DNA of 64,000 bases from NCBI GenBank assembly GCA_002104935.1, contig MCGT01000018.1:310001-374000 (forward strand). The letters are read 5' to 3'. The DNA is from Hesseltinella vesiculosa. Lineage: Eukaryota; Mucoromycota; Mucoromycetes; Mucorales; Cunninghamellaceae. Every line of letters starts with the position of its first letter. Position 1 is the first letter of the stretch. The translations under genes were made by a program, and so were the position numbers. This document shows, in pieces, positions 54,931 through 64,000 of this stretch. Below the pieces are notes generated by a model. That model was not told the origin of the DNA. It saw only the letters and a program-made list of their open reading frames with translations, and made no database searches.

Positions 54931-55509
54931 TCACTTGGGCTTGGAGTAACCGAGCTTGAGTTTGGGGTATTGGCCAAGAGGGCTGTCGTCCGTCAATGGA
55001 AGAGCAGACAAATCGATGGGAAAGGGAGCACCAAGCCAAGAAACACGAGTCGAGTGGTCGATTCTGGGCAAGGTTGTTAAGGGATGGATGAGAATCGAGA
55101 GCTCGCCACGGTTCAAGGTGAAGAAGCTGTAAGCTCGGGCAAAGTGTTCTACTGGAGCCCATACCTCGTAGGAGCCTGGTGACAACAAAAGAAGAGGTCA
55201 GCAAAATCACGGCCTCTTTTGAACAATGGCGCCAAGCTTACCAATGGGATGAGGCCCAATGGGGTCAAAGTTGACTCGTTGGAGTGGGACGACTTTAAAG
55301 TAGCCTTCACTGACAAGATCGAGGATTCGCTGGCGCAAGTGTAGAGCGGCTGTCTTTTGCTGTTCGTTGTGCTGGAAAAAGTAAATGTGAAAGTGCCATT
55401 CCAGGATTTCTTCATTGACGTCCTTTTCGGCTTTGGCTGTAGGAGTGCTCGGAGCATGGAAGGCTGTGTCGATGATATGTTGCTGAACAGTGTCAGGATC
55501 GCTGAACAT
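54931..55509 (-). CDS. DOPA 4,5-dioxygenase-family protein
   Basis: Members open the aromatic ring of DOPA-like catechols in some fungi and plants. The start at 55509 gives MFSDPDTVQQHIIDTAFHAP. Family motifs: EEILEWHFHIYFFQHNEQQK (metal-ligand His pair HFH), LRQRILDLVSEGYFKVVPL, and, across one phase-1 intron, FDPIGPHPIGSYEVWAPVEH, YSFFTLNRGELSILIHPLTT with conserved HPLT, and DHSTRVSWLGAPFPIDLSAL. The stop is at 54931. About 170 residues, one compact domain, as usual. An in-frame upstream Met is not seen within the exon. The physiological substrate cannot be told from sequence. Confidence 0.85.
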
Positions 55510-56079
55510 GACAAAAACGAAATGGAGGAGGTGCAGAAAAGAAGTAGAGCCGACGAGGAAATGAGGGCGGGGCCACAAATGTAAAATATTGCCACTGGCG
55601 GCTATGGCGTGATGACGGACGGAGATGGCAAGCGATTTTTTTTTTTTTTCGAAACATGTTACGGTGGTGCAAAATAAAGATGCTGAGCCCAAGCATGTGG
55701 GAGAGGAGAATTTCTAGATTTGGGGCGCTGATGCGTCATTCCAGCATGAAAATAACTTGCCAAGCCATCTTTTGAGAAACCCGGGAATTCATTTTTCTGT
55801 GTGCTTCAATAGAGGTGTCCTCGGGCGATACAGCATGAAGAGTACTTGGCAGCCATCCTTGGCGTACCTACCGGTAAGATGGTCGTCTCGGCTCATCGGC
55901 TTCACAACCAGAGTTTGGCATATCTGCGAACACAGTTTGGTCTGATCTCCTATTTCAAGTGAGAGGAAAGGTATTGGATGTACTTTTTTTTTTATATAAA
56001 TGAAAAAAAGAACCAAAAAAAAAGAGGGAATACTAACATCAAGGTGGCGGAGAGGAAGGAGGTAAAAAAAAGGAGTGAA
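55510..56079. other. Spacer between dioxygenase and FYR-domain genes
   Basis: About 570 bp, promoter of the dioxygenase gene on the left. A plus-strand frame at 55757-55945 and a minus-strand frame at 55789-56016 have no recognised domain. Confidence 0.45.
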
Positions 56080-58089
56080 TCAGGGACGATTGGACCATGA
56101 CGTCGAGGTGGGAGGGGGTAGAGATGGAGGGATGGGATGGGATTCATGAGATTCTACAGAAGAAGAAATGGGATGGGTGATGGCCGAAAGAGAGGGAAGG
56201 ACGGGGGAGGAGGTGATGGTAGAGGTGGGCAGGGTGGGTGGCAAGGTGTTGGCAGGCAAGGAGGTGGTAGGTCGATGAGGATGGGGATGGGGCGGCGACA
56301 GTTTCATGCGCATGAAGCCTTTGTCGTCTTGGTGAGAAGTGAGGGTAGGATCGTCGTCGCGACGTCGACGTTTGTGTTTGACAATGGCTTTGAAGGACGA
56401 AGAGTTGGATGAGGTTGAGCTGGCGGAAGACGAGGACGGGGAATAGGTGATTGGTTTGTGATAGTTATCATGCAGGACAAACCCGTCACTGAGAGGGGGG
56501 GGCGCTCGTTTGTTGGCGGAGCCCATGATCTCCAGATTGGCTAGTTTCTTTTGGGCGGCGGCGGCCACGCCTGCGGCGGTACGATGGTGCATTTCACCAA
56601 ATTTTTGCCAGACATAATTCAAGCATTGGTCAGCGCCGGGTAGGTCTTGGATCATCTTGGCAATGGTCGCGTGTGTAAATCCATAGTAATCTGGTCCCGA
56701 GGCTACAAGAGTGAGGTCAGTCGACGTGTTATTTTCCATGGTCACTCTGTACCAGAATTTGAATGTTCTCGATTGCGGATTTCATTGGCGCGCTTGACAA
56801 TGGCGGTCCAAACGCCTGTGGCAGAATTGGCAACAATAGGCTGGTCAGGGCAATCTTCTGCCACCACTCGGAACTTAAAGAGGTTGGAAAGTGAGCCAGG
56901 GGCCACCCTTTTTTTTTTTTTTTTTTTTTTACCCGAGGTCCTTGCTCGCCATTCTCTTCAACAGTACATGTGTAGACGGTATTTTGATCAGCATGGATCA
57001 TGCTTAAATAAGTCCTAATGAAAGGGACGAGGAGATAAAAAAGACGTGGTTTTAAAAAAACTCGTTACTTACCGGCTCACTCGGAAACCAGGAGGCCAGA
57101 TGTATCGATCATTATGATAAGTAGTCAAGGGCACAATGCGACCGAGGGCATGGACCGTTAAGATACCGACACGGACAGGGAGACGGTAGCGACCAGAGGG
57201 ATCGCGTTGGAGAGGTTGAACACGGCGAAGTTTTGGCTCTTGGTTGCCTCGTCGCATGCGTTTGGGTCGTGAAGAAGGGACCATGGTACAGTTGGAAGCG
57301 CTGGGGTCGAGCGAAGAGGAGATGTTGTAAGGCGGAAGGTTGTCGTCGGTGATGGAAGGTAGGGTGACGTCTTTGAAAGCAGAGCCGCGTTTGGATGAGA
57401 TGATGGGCAATTCCGAGATGGGGGCAGTAGGAGGCAAGGGCTGGGCGGTTGGTAAGCCGGGATGTCGAGGAGGAGAAGGGGGTGTGGGTGTGGGTGGTAG
57501 CAAGGAGGAGGTAGGTGGTAATGGGATGGGTTTTTTCAATGTGGGTGCAGGAGGTGGGAGAGTGATGGATGAGGTTAGGCTGGGCAAGGTATGATCACTA
57601 CGAAGAGCAGGCATGGGGGTGACAGGGGTGATATCATTGGAAGAGAGGGCAGTGCTGGTGGTGGTCGGAGGTTCCTTGATCAAAGGCGGTGGTTGAGCGT
57701 CCAATGACTGACTTGGTCGAGGTGAAGCGTGTGATAGGTCGTCGTCTTTTTTGATAGCTTGCAATACGTCGTCATCGGTGCCGGTGTTTTTGATGGTGAT
57801 CCGATCCAGAAGGATACTATTTAGAGAATGGGGTTAGGTATTTTTTTTTAAAAAGAAAAGGTCACTTGCTTTTTTCATGGGCCAATCGACGTAACCGCTT
57901 GTTGGCTTGATCCAAATCATTGACGAGGTGCTCGTTTCGCTGTTGAAAAAAAAAAAAATTGTCGAGTTTCTTTGCTACATTATCTTGGTAAGAAAAAAAA
58001 AAAGGTACCTTTGTCATTTCATCCAACTGTCGTTTCATAAGGACATATTTTTCGTCTGATTCGCCTTTCATCAATGTTGAAGAGGCCAT
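56080..58089 (-). CDS. FYRN/FYRC-domain protein (TBRG1-like)
   Basis: FYR-domain proteins are nuclear chromatin-associated factors. The start at 58089 gives MASSTLMKGESDEKYVLMKR, leading into a short coiled coil (QLDEMTK, RNEHLVNDLDQANKRLRRLA, HEKS, ILLDRI), as in TBRG1. A long Pro/Ser-rich linker follows. FYRN is seen as PVRVGILTVHALGRIVPL, YHNDRYIWPPGFRVSRTYLS and CTVEENGEQGPR; FYRC as FKFRVVAEDCPDQPIVANSA, GVWTAIVKRANEIRNRE, then SGPDYYGFTHATIAKMIQDL and CLNYVWQKF. A basic stretch KHKRRRRDDD is a likely nuclear signal. It ends at 56080. Six exons. Assignment to the FYR class is strong; the complex it joins is unknown. Confidence 0.85.
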
Positions 58090-59439
58090 GACTTGACTAG
58101 CATTAGAATTAAAAAAGTGGGGTGAGTAAAAAATAAAAATAAAAAAGCAAGTGGCATTACAAATGGCAAAAAATGACCTTGTCAATGCAAAAGAAAAAAA
58201 GACAAGCAAATAATAGAAAAAAGGGGACTAGAGACAAGGGGGGTATTGGTCAATGGAGGCACTATAGAAAATAACAAAAGAGTGTTTCTAAATAAATGAA
58301 AGAGACGAAAGAATAACCAAAAAAAGGAAAAGAAAAAAAAGTAGAAAAAAAATGGAGGAGGTTGAATTAAAACGCTGGGAAAAAAGGCTAACATATGATA
58401 TCTTCTATGTTGGAGAAGAATTGAATAAAATATTTACCTTTATGATGAAGAAGACGACCAAAATAGAAATACCAAGGGAATAAAAAAAAAAAAAAAAAAG
58501 AAAAGGAAGAAGTAGAAAAAAAAAAAGATATTTGGGAGTGGATATTAGCGTGATTAGAAAAGAGTCACGCTTTACCAATTTGGCTTGCCTTTTTTTTTTA
58601 GCGTCTTTTTTTCAGCCAATCAGAAGCAACCAAACGTTACTTTTTCAAAGAAGTGCTCCTGTCTTTGAAATCTTCTTTGTTGATCAAGGCTAGTGCTTGC
58701 ATAAAAAAATGCCTTTTTTTTTTTTCAAGCCTCCTTTTCATCCCCTTCTATTTTCAACCAAATGGTCCTCGAACATTCTTTTCGGTTAAGTTTATTCAAG
58801 TGAATGTTTTATTTATTATTTTTTTTTTGGCGGAGCCATTCGAGAACATTCCCATGTGCAGAAAGATTTTTCTTCTTTTTGCGACAGCTATTTTTTCTAC
58901 TTTTTTCATTTTTCTACAATTTCCCTATTTTCCCTTTTTCCTGGACAGGACGCCAAATTCTCAAAATTCCAAAATTGGTAATAGCAAAGAAAACCCTAAA
59001 AAAAATCCACAAAAACGGGCTGATGTCATTGGCATTATCCCCGACGATGGTTTGAAATGTCTACGAAACGCTTTACAATTCTTCAGGTTCCCTTGATTCC
59101 AGGGGTCTCGAAGGTCATGTCGATCCTTCCTTTCCTTTTTTTTTCAGTTCACTTTATTGCAGAAGATCAAAGGGGAATAAAAAAATAGAGGCAAAATTTA
59201 TAGGGGGAGGATGATTAAAAGTAGTGGTTTTCTATTCTACAAACAAAAAAGAAATAAGGAGAACTGACAGAAAAAAAAAACATAAATAAAGAGCGATGAG
59301 ACGTCAAGGGGGGGGGAAGTCAGAAGGAAGGAGGTAAGCTGTATTGGGAAGAGGTATCTTTTGGGCACATGAAAAAAAAAATAATAAAATAATAATAATA
59401 ATAATAATGGAGGGGAAGCGAAAATAAGAGAGGGGGAGA
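58090..59439. other. Long homopolymer-rich spacer, no gene recognised
   Basis: About 1.35 kb with many A and T runs (58482-58500, 58517-58526, 58591-58600 and others) and an AAT/ATA microsatellite at 59385-59408. Plus-strand frames at 58653-59096 are low-complexity. The left part must contain the promoter of the FYR-domain gene. Confidence 0.5.
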
Positions 59440-61139
59440 TTATGAGGCTTGACAATTGAAATTTCTTATAAACCATTCGTTCTTGACAATATCCGGGGTC
59501 AGCACACGTTTTTCCGGTGAAGGGTCCAACATTCTGTAAATGAGCTTTTTAGCAGCAAAGTCAATGGTGTCCAAGACGTCATAGCCGCCTTCTTTGGCTT
59601 TGCGTTTGATGGTTTCTCGAGCCTTGAGCACACTGTGTTCTTTTTCCAATGTGACATTGTCGACGACCAGGCCTTGCTCCTGTAATTGCTGTCGACGAAG
59701 TCTACGTTCCCGCCTTGTGTTTTCTCGTTCTTCATCCACCAGACGTCGGAACTTGAGATATCGGTCAAAAGCCTCATCGTCCCCTTGCTTTGCAATGTGC
59801 CACAAGTGACTGCCGGTACGCATGGCCATGTAGATCACGGCACAGCTCCAGATATCCACCTTGCGAGCATCATATTCTTCTTGAGTGAATTCTTCTGGTG
59901 CAATATAAGGTTCGGAACCCACCAATCCTTTGCTGAGATGCATCGTTGGCTCATCCCAGCTCACCCGGAAACATTCAGCTGAACCAAAATCGCTAATCTT
60001 CATTCGGCCTTGTGATGTCATCAACAGATTTTCTATAAAGAGAAAGGGGGGTTAAGAAGAAAGAAAGAGACACTCCCCCCCCTTTTTTTTTTACCTGGTT
60101 TCAAATCACGATGCGCAATACCCATACTATGCAAGTAGTCCACACCAGAGATCAGTTGTTTAAAAAGGCAATTGGCTTCAGGCACCTCCAGACCTCGGTC
60201 GGAGCATTCGTAGACCAGATTAAAGAGATCGCCACCATCACAATACTCCATCACTTGACAATAAATAGGGGAGGTCTCGGTCAAAGGCAGCAGATCCAAC
60301 GTCTCAATCACATTCATATGATGCAGTGTCGAGGCAATACAAAATTCGGACGTCAGCCGTTTCACATAGGCTTTGGGCGATTCAGAGCTACGTTTACGAA
60401 ATTCCTATGGGCATTTAAAGAAAACGTATAGGAGACCCTTTTTTTTTTCCTTCTCATCTGACCGTGTCTGGTGCACAAGCTTTTTTTTTTTTTTTTTTGT
60501 TCTCTTTTGGGTGTTTACCTTGACTGCATACAGTCGTTCGCCTTGTTCAGCATCAGCAGACTTGTGAGCTACCCGCACCACACCAAAAGCACCACGGCCA
60601 ATGACTTCCTGGCAAGCACCCCATTTTTGGGCCAAGGAAGAATTCGACGGCATGCGTTGTAACGTAGCATCGACCACAGCCCGTTCTTCCTTGAGAGCTG
60701 CATCCATTTCTTGAGGTGTGGTCTTTTTTTCACCCCAATGGAACCGGAATGAGCGTTCCCGATTCAACAAACCTTCCACCAAGCCTGTCAGTCGATTAGG
60801 AGCAGGCATGGTCAGATGGTGTACATGGGTGCCGTCAGGAAGCTGCTGGAATCGCTTGCCATTGCAGGCTGAAGGCTGTCGTTGCAATGGTGAGGACACA
60901 TTGGACGACGAGGCCACAGACGATGGCGTAGGCGCAACCGAAATATGGCCAGGTTCTGGTACCGAGACAGTTGCCGAAGTTGATTCCTTGTTGGTGACCG
61001 GCATGACTTCTTTGGGTGGTAGCACTGTTGATTCTACCGCAGGTGGTAGGTTGATGGCGGAGGTAGGTTTCGGCAAGTCTCGGTCGATCGGCTTGTTCTT
61101 GGACTTATGCAAGATGGTTTGTAAGAAACCCATGTTCAT
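59440..61139 (-). CDS. NPR/HAL5-type serine/threonine protein kinase
   Basis: The fungal NPR1/HAL5/SAT4 kinase group controls nutrient and ion transporters. The start at 61139 gives MNMGFLQTILHKSKNK; starting two codons later would give MGFLQ. A Ser/Pro-rich N-terminus precedes the kinase domain: VIGRGAFGVVRVAHKSADA (glycine loop), LYAVK (VAVK lysine), LTSEFCIASTLHHMNVIETL, YCQVMEYCDGGDLFNLVY, HSMGIAHRDLKPENLL (HRD), MKISDFGSAECFR (DFG), GLVGSEPYIAPEEF (APE), DARKVDIWSCAVIYMAM and MLDPSPEKRVLTPDIVKNEW. An insert with RRERRLRRQQLQEQG is characteristic of the group. It stops at 59440. Catalytic residues are all present. Confidence 0.92.
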
Positions 61140-61571
61140 TCAAATAAAAATACAAGGCTAGACAGTTGGATCGTAACACTCGGGAAAAAAAAATAGTAAA
61201 AAGGTTGCAAAAAATAAATCTTTTTGTTTTTTTTATAACGTTGGGAACACTAGGTTTCTAAAAGGGTAGAATGTCTTGGAAAGAAAGAGAGACAAAAAAA
61301 AAAAAAGAGCTCATTTTTTGAGTTTTGGCGCTGCACTCTTTTTTTTTTTCCTGGAGGAATGAAAATCGCTCTTTCGTTCTTTTTTGTGGGCCCTTGCATG
61401 TTACTTATGCCATGCACAAACAAATGCCTCAATAAGCACGCTGCTAATAGAATGGCGTTTTTATTACAAAAGAGATGAATTAGGTGTGTATGCAAATAAA
61501 AAAAAAAACAGGTTGTAATATGTACAAAGCGATGACGTAAAAAAAAATCCCGGAAACGAGGGGGAAAAGGT
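61140..61571. other. Spacer between kinase and bHLH genes
   Basis: About 430 bp, promoter of the kinase gene and 3' flank of the bHLH gene. Only short low-complexity frames are seen. Confidence 0.5.
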
Positions 61572-63357
61572 CTACTCGGTCATTTCATCCAATGATTTCC
61601 ATCTGGCAAGACGTCGTTCCATGTCTTGCTGCTGCTCGTCTGCCGCAGCCTGGCGTTCTTCGTCCGTGACCAGTTCCATTCCCAAACGCTGGCGAAGCTC
61701 CTGGACTTGGGCGGTCAGATCGGTAATCTTGGTGTCCTTGCGCTCATTGGCTTGTTTGAGATAGATCAGGTGATCATAGGAGTGCTGGAGCAAAACCACC
61801 TTACTCATCTGCTTGACTTGCTTTTCTCGTTCTTGCTGCTTGGCCACGTCGTCCTCATCCGTGTCGGCAACGATCGTCGCCAGCAACTCGGTCCGCAGGG
61901 CATCAAAGTTTTGCTTGAGAATGTCTCGTCGTCGTTGTTCGGCTGCCTTGTGCTGGGTCCTTCGGTTTTCGACGCAGGATTGAATGTTGGTGTGGAAATC
62001 AATGCCCAGGCTCTTGGCCCGGCCATCACGCACAGCTTCATAATTGCTCTTGCTTGCAAGGAGCGCAGCTGCTTCTTGTTCATCCAACGATCGGTTGCCG
62101 TTGGGCACCAGCGAAGGGGAGATCAACGGTTTGAGCGCCCGAGGGCTAGAGGTAATGCTGGGGCGTGGATGCGTGACTGGGGCTGTGGTTGGCGCAATGG
62201 GACGCACATAGGGCGACACAATCCCGGTAGCCAAAGGAGAGGAGGGTGGATGAGGACGCAGAGCGGCTGGGGAGACAAGGGCGGCGGTGATGCCATGGCT
62301 GCTCATGGTGGCTGTCGCTGAGCTAACAAAATACTCTTGAGAGGTTCGGTGCTGAGGCTGCAAGGCGGGCGGGGTGTAGGCTGAACGAGGGTAGGAAATC
62401 CGGCGACGTTTCTGCTGGGAAGTCGAGGCTGAGGATTTGCTTTTGGAACGCGGTAGAGGTTGTTTGGTTTTGCCGACGGGGGTGGACATGGAGGAGGGTG
62501 GTTGGGCCAGGATGGCCTCGGGCAAGGCTTCCAGCTGATCGACCATTGGACCATGGGTGGATGGTTTCTGGACAGGCGAGGTGGAGGCTGAGTTGGTATG
62601 AGAGGCAGTGCCCAGTTTCATCAACAGGGAAGGTGTGGCAGGGGCAAGGACATCCCCATCCGAAGCACGAGTGTTTTTGTGGATCTGCTGTCGTAAGGAG
62701 GGTTGTTTTGGCGACGCAACAACCATGTGAGAGCGCAGTTGCTGCTGCTGCTGTTCAATCATGTCCAGCTGCTTCTGTAGCTCTTCTTTGGAACCGTAGG
62801 GTTTGGAAGGCGAGGCATGGAACGAAGGGAAGGATTCAGACGTCGGGGTGACTTGCTGGATCGGACCGAGAGCTGGGGAGGTCAATGGGGAGAAGTTGGT
62901 TTCACATCGCAGGTTTGTGTAGTAATTCGGAGGTATGGCAGGTGATATCAGTGGCGTGAAGAATTCCTATACAATAAAAAAATAAGGTTTAACTTTTTTT
63001 TATATGGGAATTTTAGAATGGCAGGCTGGATTTTTTTGTATGTGTTTGGTAGGCATAGTTGAAAAGAGTTTTTTTTTTTTTTTTTTTTCTTACCTCGTCT
63101 TCAGGCAAGTCTTGTTGAATGGGATGTTGCAAAGGAGTTTGGAATTCTTGCATGTTTATATGATTAGCAGGTGACATGAGATTTAGGTTGCCATGTTGAT
63201 TGGTAAGGGCATTGGAGCCAAAGCCGTTGAGTTGGTGGTTTTGGTCGTCTGAAGGTGGAAAGTGGGTTGGATCGAGAAAGTCGAGAAAGTCATGATGGCT
63301 GCTTTGGTCTAATCCCATTGGATCTGCATGGTTCATATGAAATGCATTGAAATCCAT
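61572..63357 (-). CDS. bHLH-leucine-zipper transcription factor
   Basis: A nuclear E-box-type DNA-binding protein. The start at 63357 gives MDFNAFHMNHADPMGLDQSS; two introns near 63090 and 62970 lead through DLPEDE and EFFTPLISPAIPPNYYTNLR. A Gln-rich helix (QLDMIEQQQQQLRSHM) and a long Ser/Pro/Thr region with KRRRISYPRSAYTP follow. The C-terminus has the basic region RRTQHKAAEQRRRDILKQNF (His, Glu, Arg pattern for CACGTG/E-box), helix 1 DALRTELL, a short acidic loop, helix 2 MSKVVLLQHSYDHLIYLKQ and a heptad zipper KITDLTAQVQELRQRLGMEL. It ends at 61572. The layout resembles fungal Rtg3/SREBP-like or MLX-type factors, but no specific orthology can be claimed. Confidence 0.88.
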
Positions 63358-63621
63358 TGAATAGACTTTTTTTAAAAAAAGAAGATTGTAATGTGTTTCC
63401 TTGTAGTCAGTTGGAAAAAAAAAAAAAAAAGAAAGTAAAACAAAAAGTCTTGTCAACACAAAAAAGCTGGAAAAAAAAGAAAAAGGAAGTTGCCCGACAA
63501 TCACCAATCACAGGCCTTTTTTATTTTTATTTTTTGTTTTTTTGGCAGCACACCTTTCTTTCCTATTTGCACACTCCCAACACCCTTTATTTCATTGGCA
63601 TTCCCACTTTATAGACAAAGC

Positions 63622-64000
63622 ATGGCTGATTCTTTTATAGGTTGTCATGTAGCATTATCTTTACTGTCAGGCGTCAGGCTCGATGGTTGTGTTGCTCATA
63701 TTGATCCTCTCACCCAGCAAATGACCCTCCGTGAAGGTAATGCTTTTTTTTTTTTGTTGCCCCAGCGCTTTCGCCTGTTGTTTGCTTGGACTAGGAAACA
63801 TCCTTGTATGATGTACCTTACCTGGCCTTTCATTGAATAGAAAAATGGTCACGTCTCATTTCTTTTTTTTTTTTTTTCACATAGTGACCATTTACTTTCC
63901 TGGACAGCAGCAACCTCATCAAACTCCTATTTATGGTGTGGTGGGCAAGGATATTGCTGATCTCGAGATCCTTGCTAATCCACCTGCCATCAACATACCT
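63622..64000 (+). CDS. EDC3: EDC3 enhancer of mRNA decapping, 5' end only
   Basis: Edc3 activates Dcp1/Dcp2 and scaffolds P-bodies through an N-terminal Lsm domain. The start at 63622 gives MADSFIGCHVALSLLSGVRL, then DGCVAHIDPLTQQMTLREG; after an intron with T runs come VTIYFPGQQQPHQTPIYGVV and GKDIADLEILANPPAINIP at the window edge. The pattern (start of Lsm with G-C-x-V-x-L, Q-x-x-TLR, then I-x-DLEIL) fits Edc3 well. FDF and YjeF-N domains would lie outside the window. It is divergent from the bHLH gene, with a 264-bp shared promoter. Confidence 0.82.

Noticed and set aside
58653..59096. 147-codon frame rich in Phe and Leu
   Set aside because: Composition reflects T-rich low-complexity spacer DNA; no conserved segment.

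Overview
The window is nuclear DNA of an early-diverging filamentous fungus, most likely Mucoromycota (Mucorales-like). Support: compact genes with many short GT-AG introns that carry very long A or T homopolymers, a eukaryotic gene set (importin-beta, RhoGEF, LIM-RhoGAP, bHLH-Zip, NPR/HAL5-type kinase, EDC3), a queuine tRNA-ribosyltransferase (absent from budding yeast), and two repetitive gene families that I recall as expanded in this lineage. No tRNA, rRNA or CRISPR array was found.

Gene-dense blocks: 1-14.0 kb (SCP-x thiolase, TTC39/IML2, DH-PH RhoGEF, RRP7, NDUFAF4-like, SDA1, QTRT1), 16.5-17.4 kb (FCF1), 24.2-37.5 kb (TIP30-like oxidoreductase, LIM/C1/RhoGAP, RTC3, a coiled-coil orphan, importin-5/KAP121, WDR55/JIP5), 48.4-50.6 kb (copper amine oxidase) and 54.9-64.0 kb (DOPA-dioxygenase-like, FYRN/FYRC protein, protein kinase, bHLH-Zip, EDC3 5' end). 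RRP7, SDA1, FCF1 and JIP5 all act in ribosome biogenesis.

Repeat-rich islands: 14.0-16.4, 17.5-24.2, 37.5-48.3 and 50.7-54.9 kb. They hold (i) six loci of a gene family with a serine-recombinase-like Y-x-R-x-S motif (GYARKS), of which one copy (45209-46531) is fully open across four exons; (ii) three loci of a C2H2-finger gene family, all broken; (iii) a DNA element with roughly 100-bp nested inverted arms and a small HTH-like gene; (iv) Tc1-like transposase remnants; (v) a decayed COQ4 copy; (vi) two extra copies of the 3' end of the amine oxidase gene, intron included; (vii) two striking satellite arrays.

The most unusual feature is the 43.3-44.7 kb array: 64 units at a mean period of about 21.5 bp, each built on the perfect 12-bp palindrome TGAACCGGTTCA (core AACCGGTT, the Grainyhead/CP2 consensus) or its one-base variant. 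It ends 23 bp before the start codon of a Y-x-R-x-S family member. Related single and triple units lie just upstream of two other family members, and a fourth member has a different 10-bp array upstream. This suggests a promoter or operator element that expanded next to a mobile recombinase-like gene.
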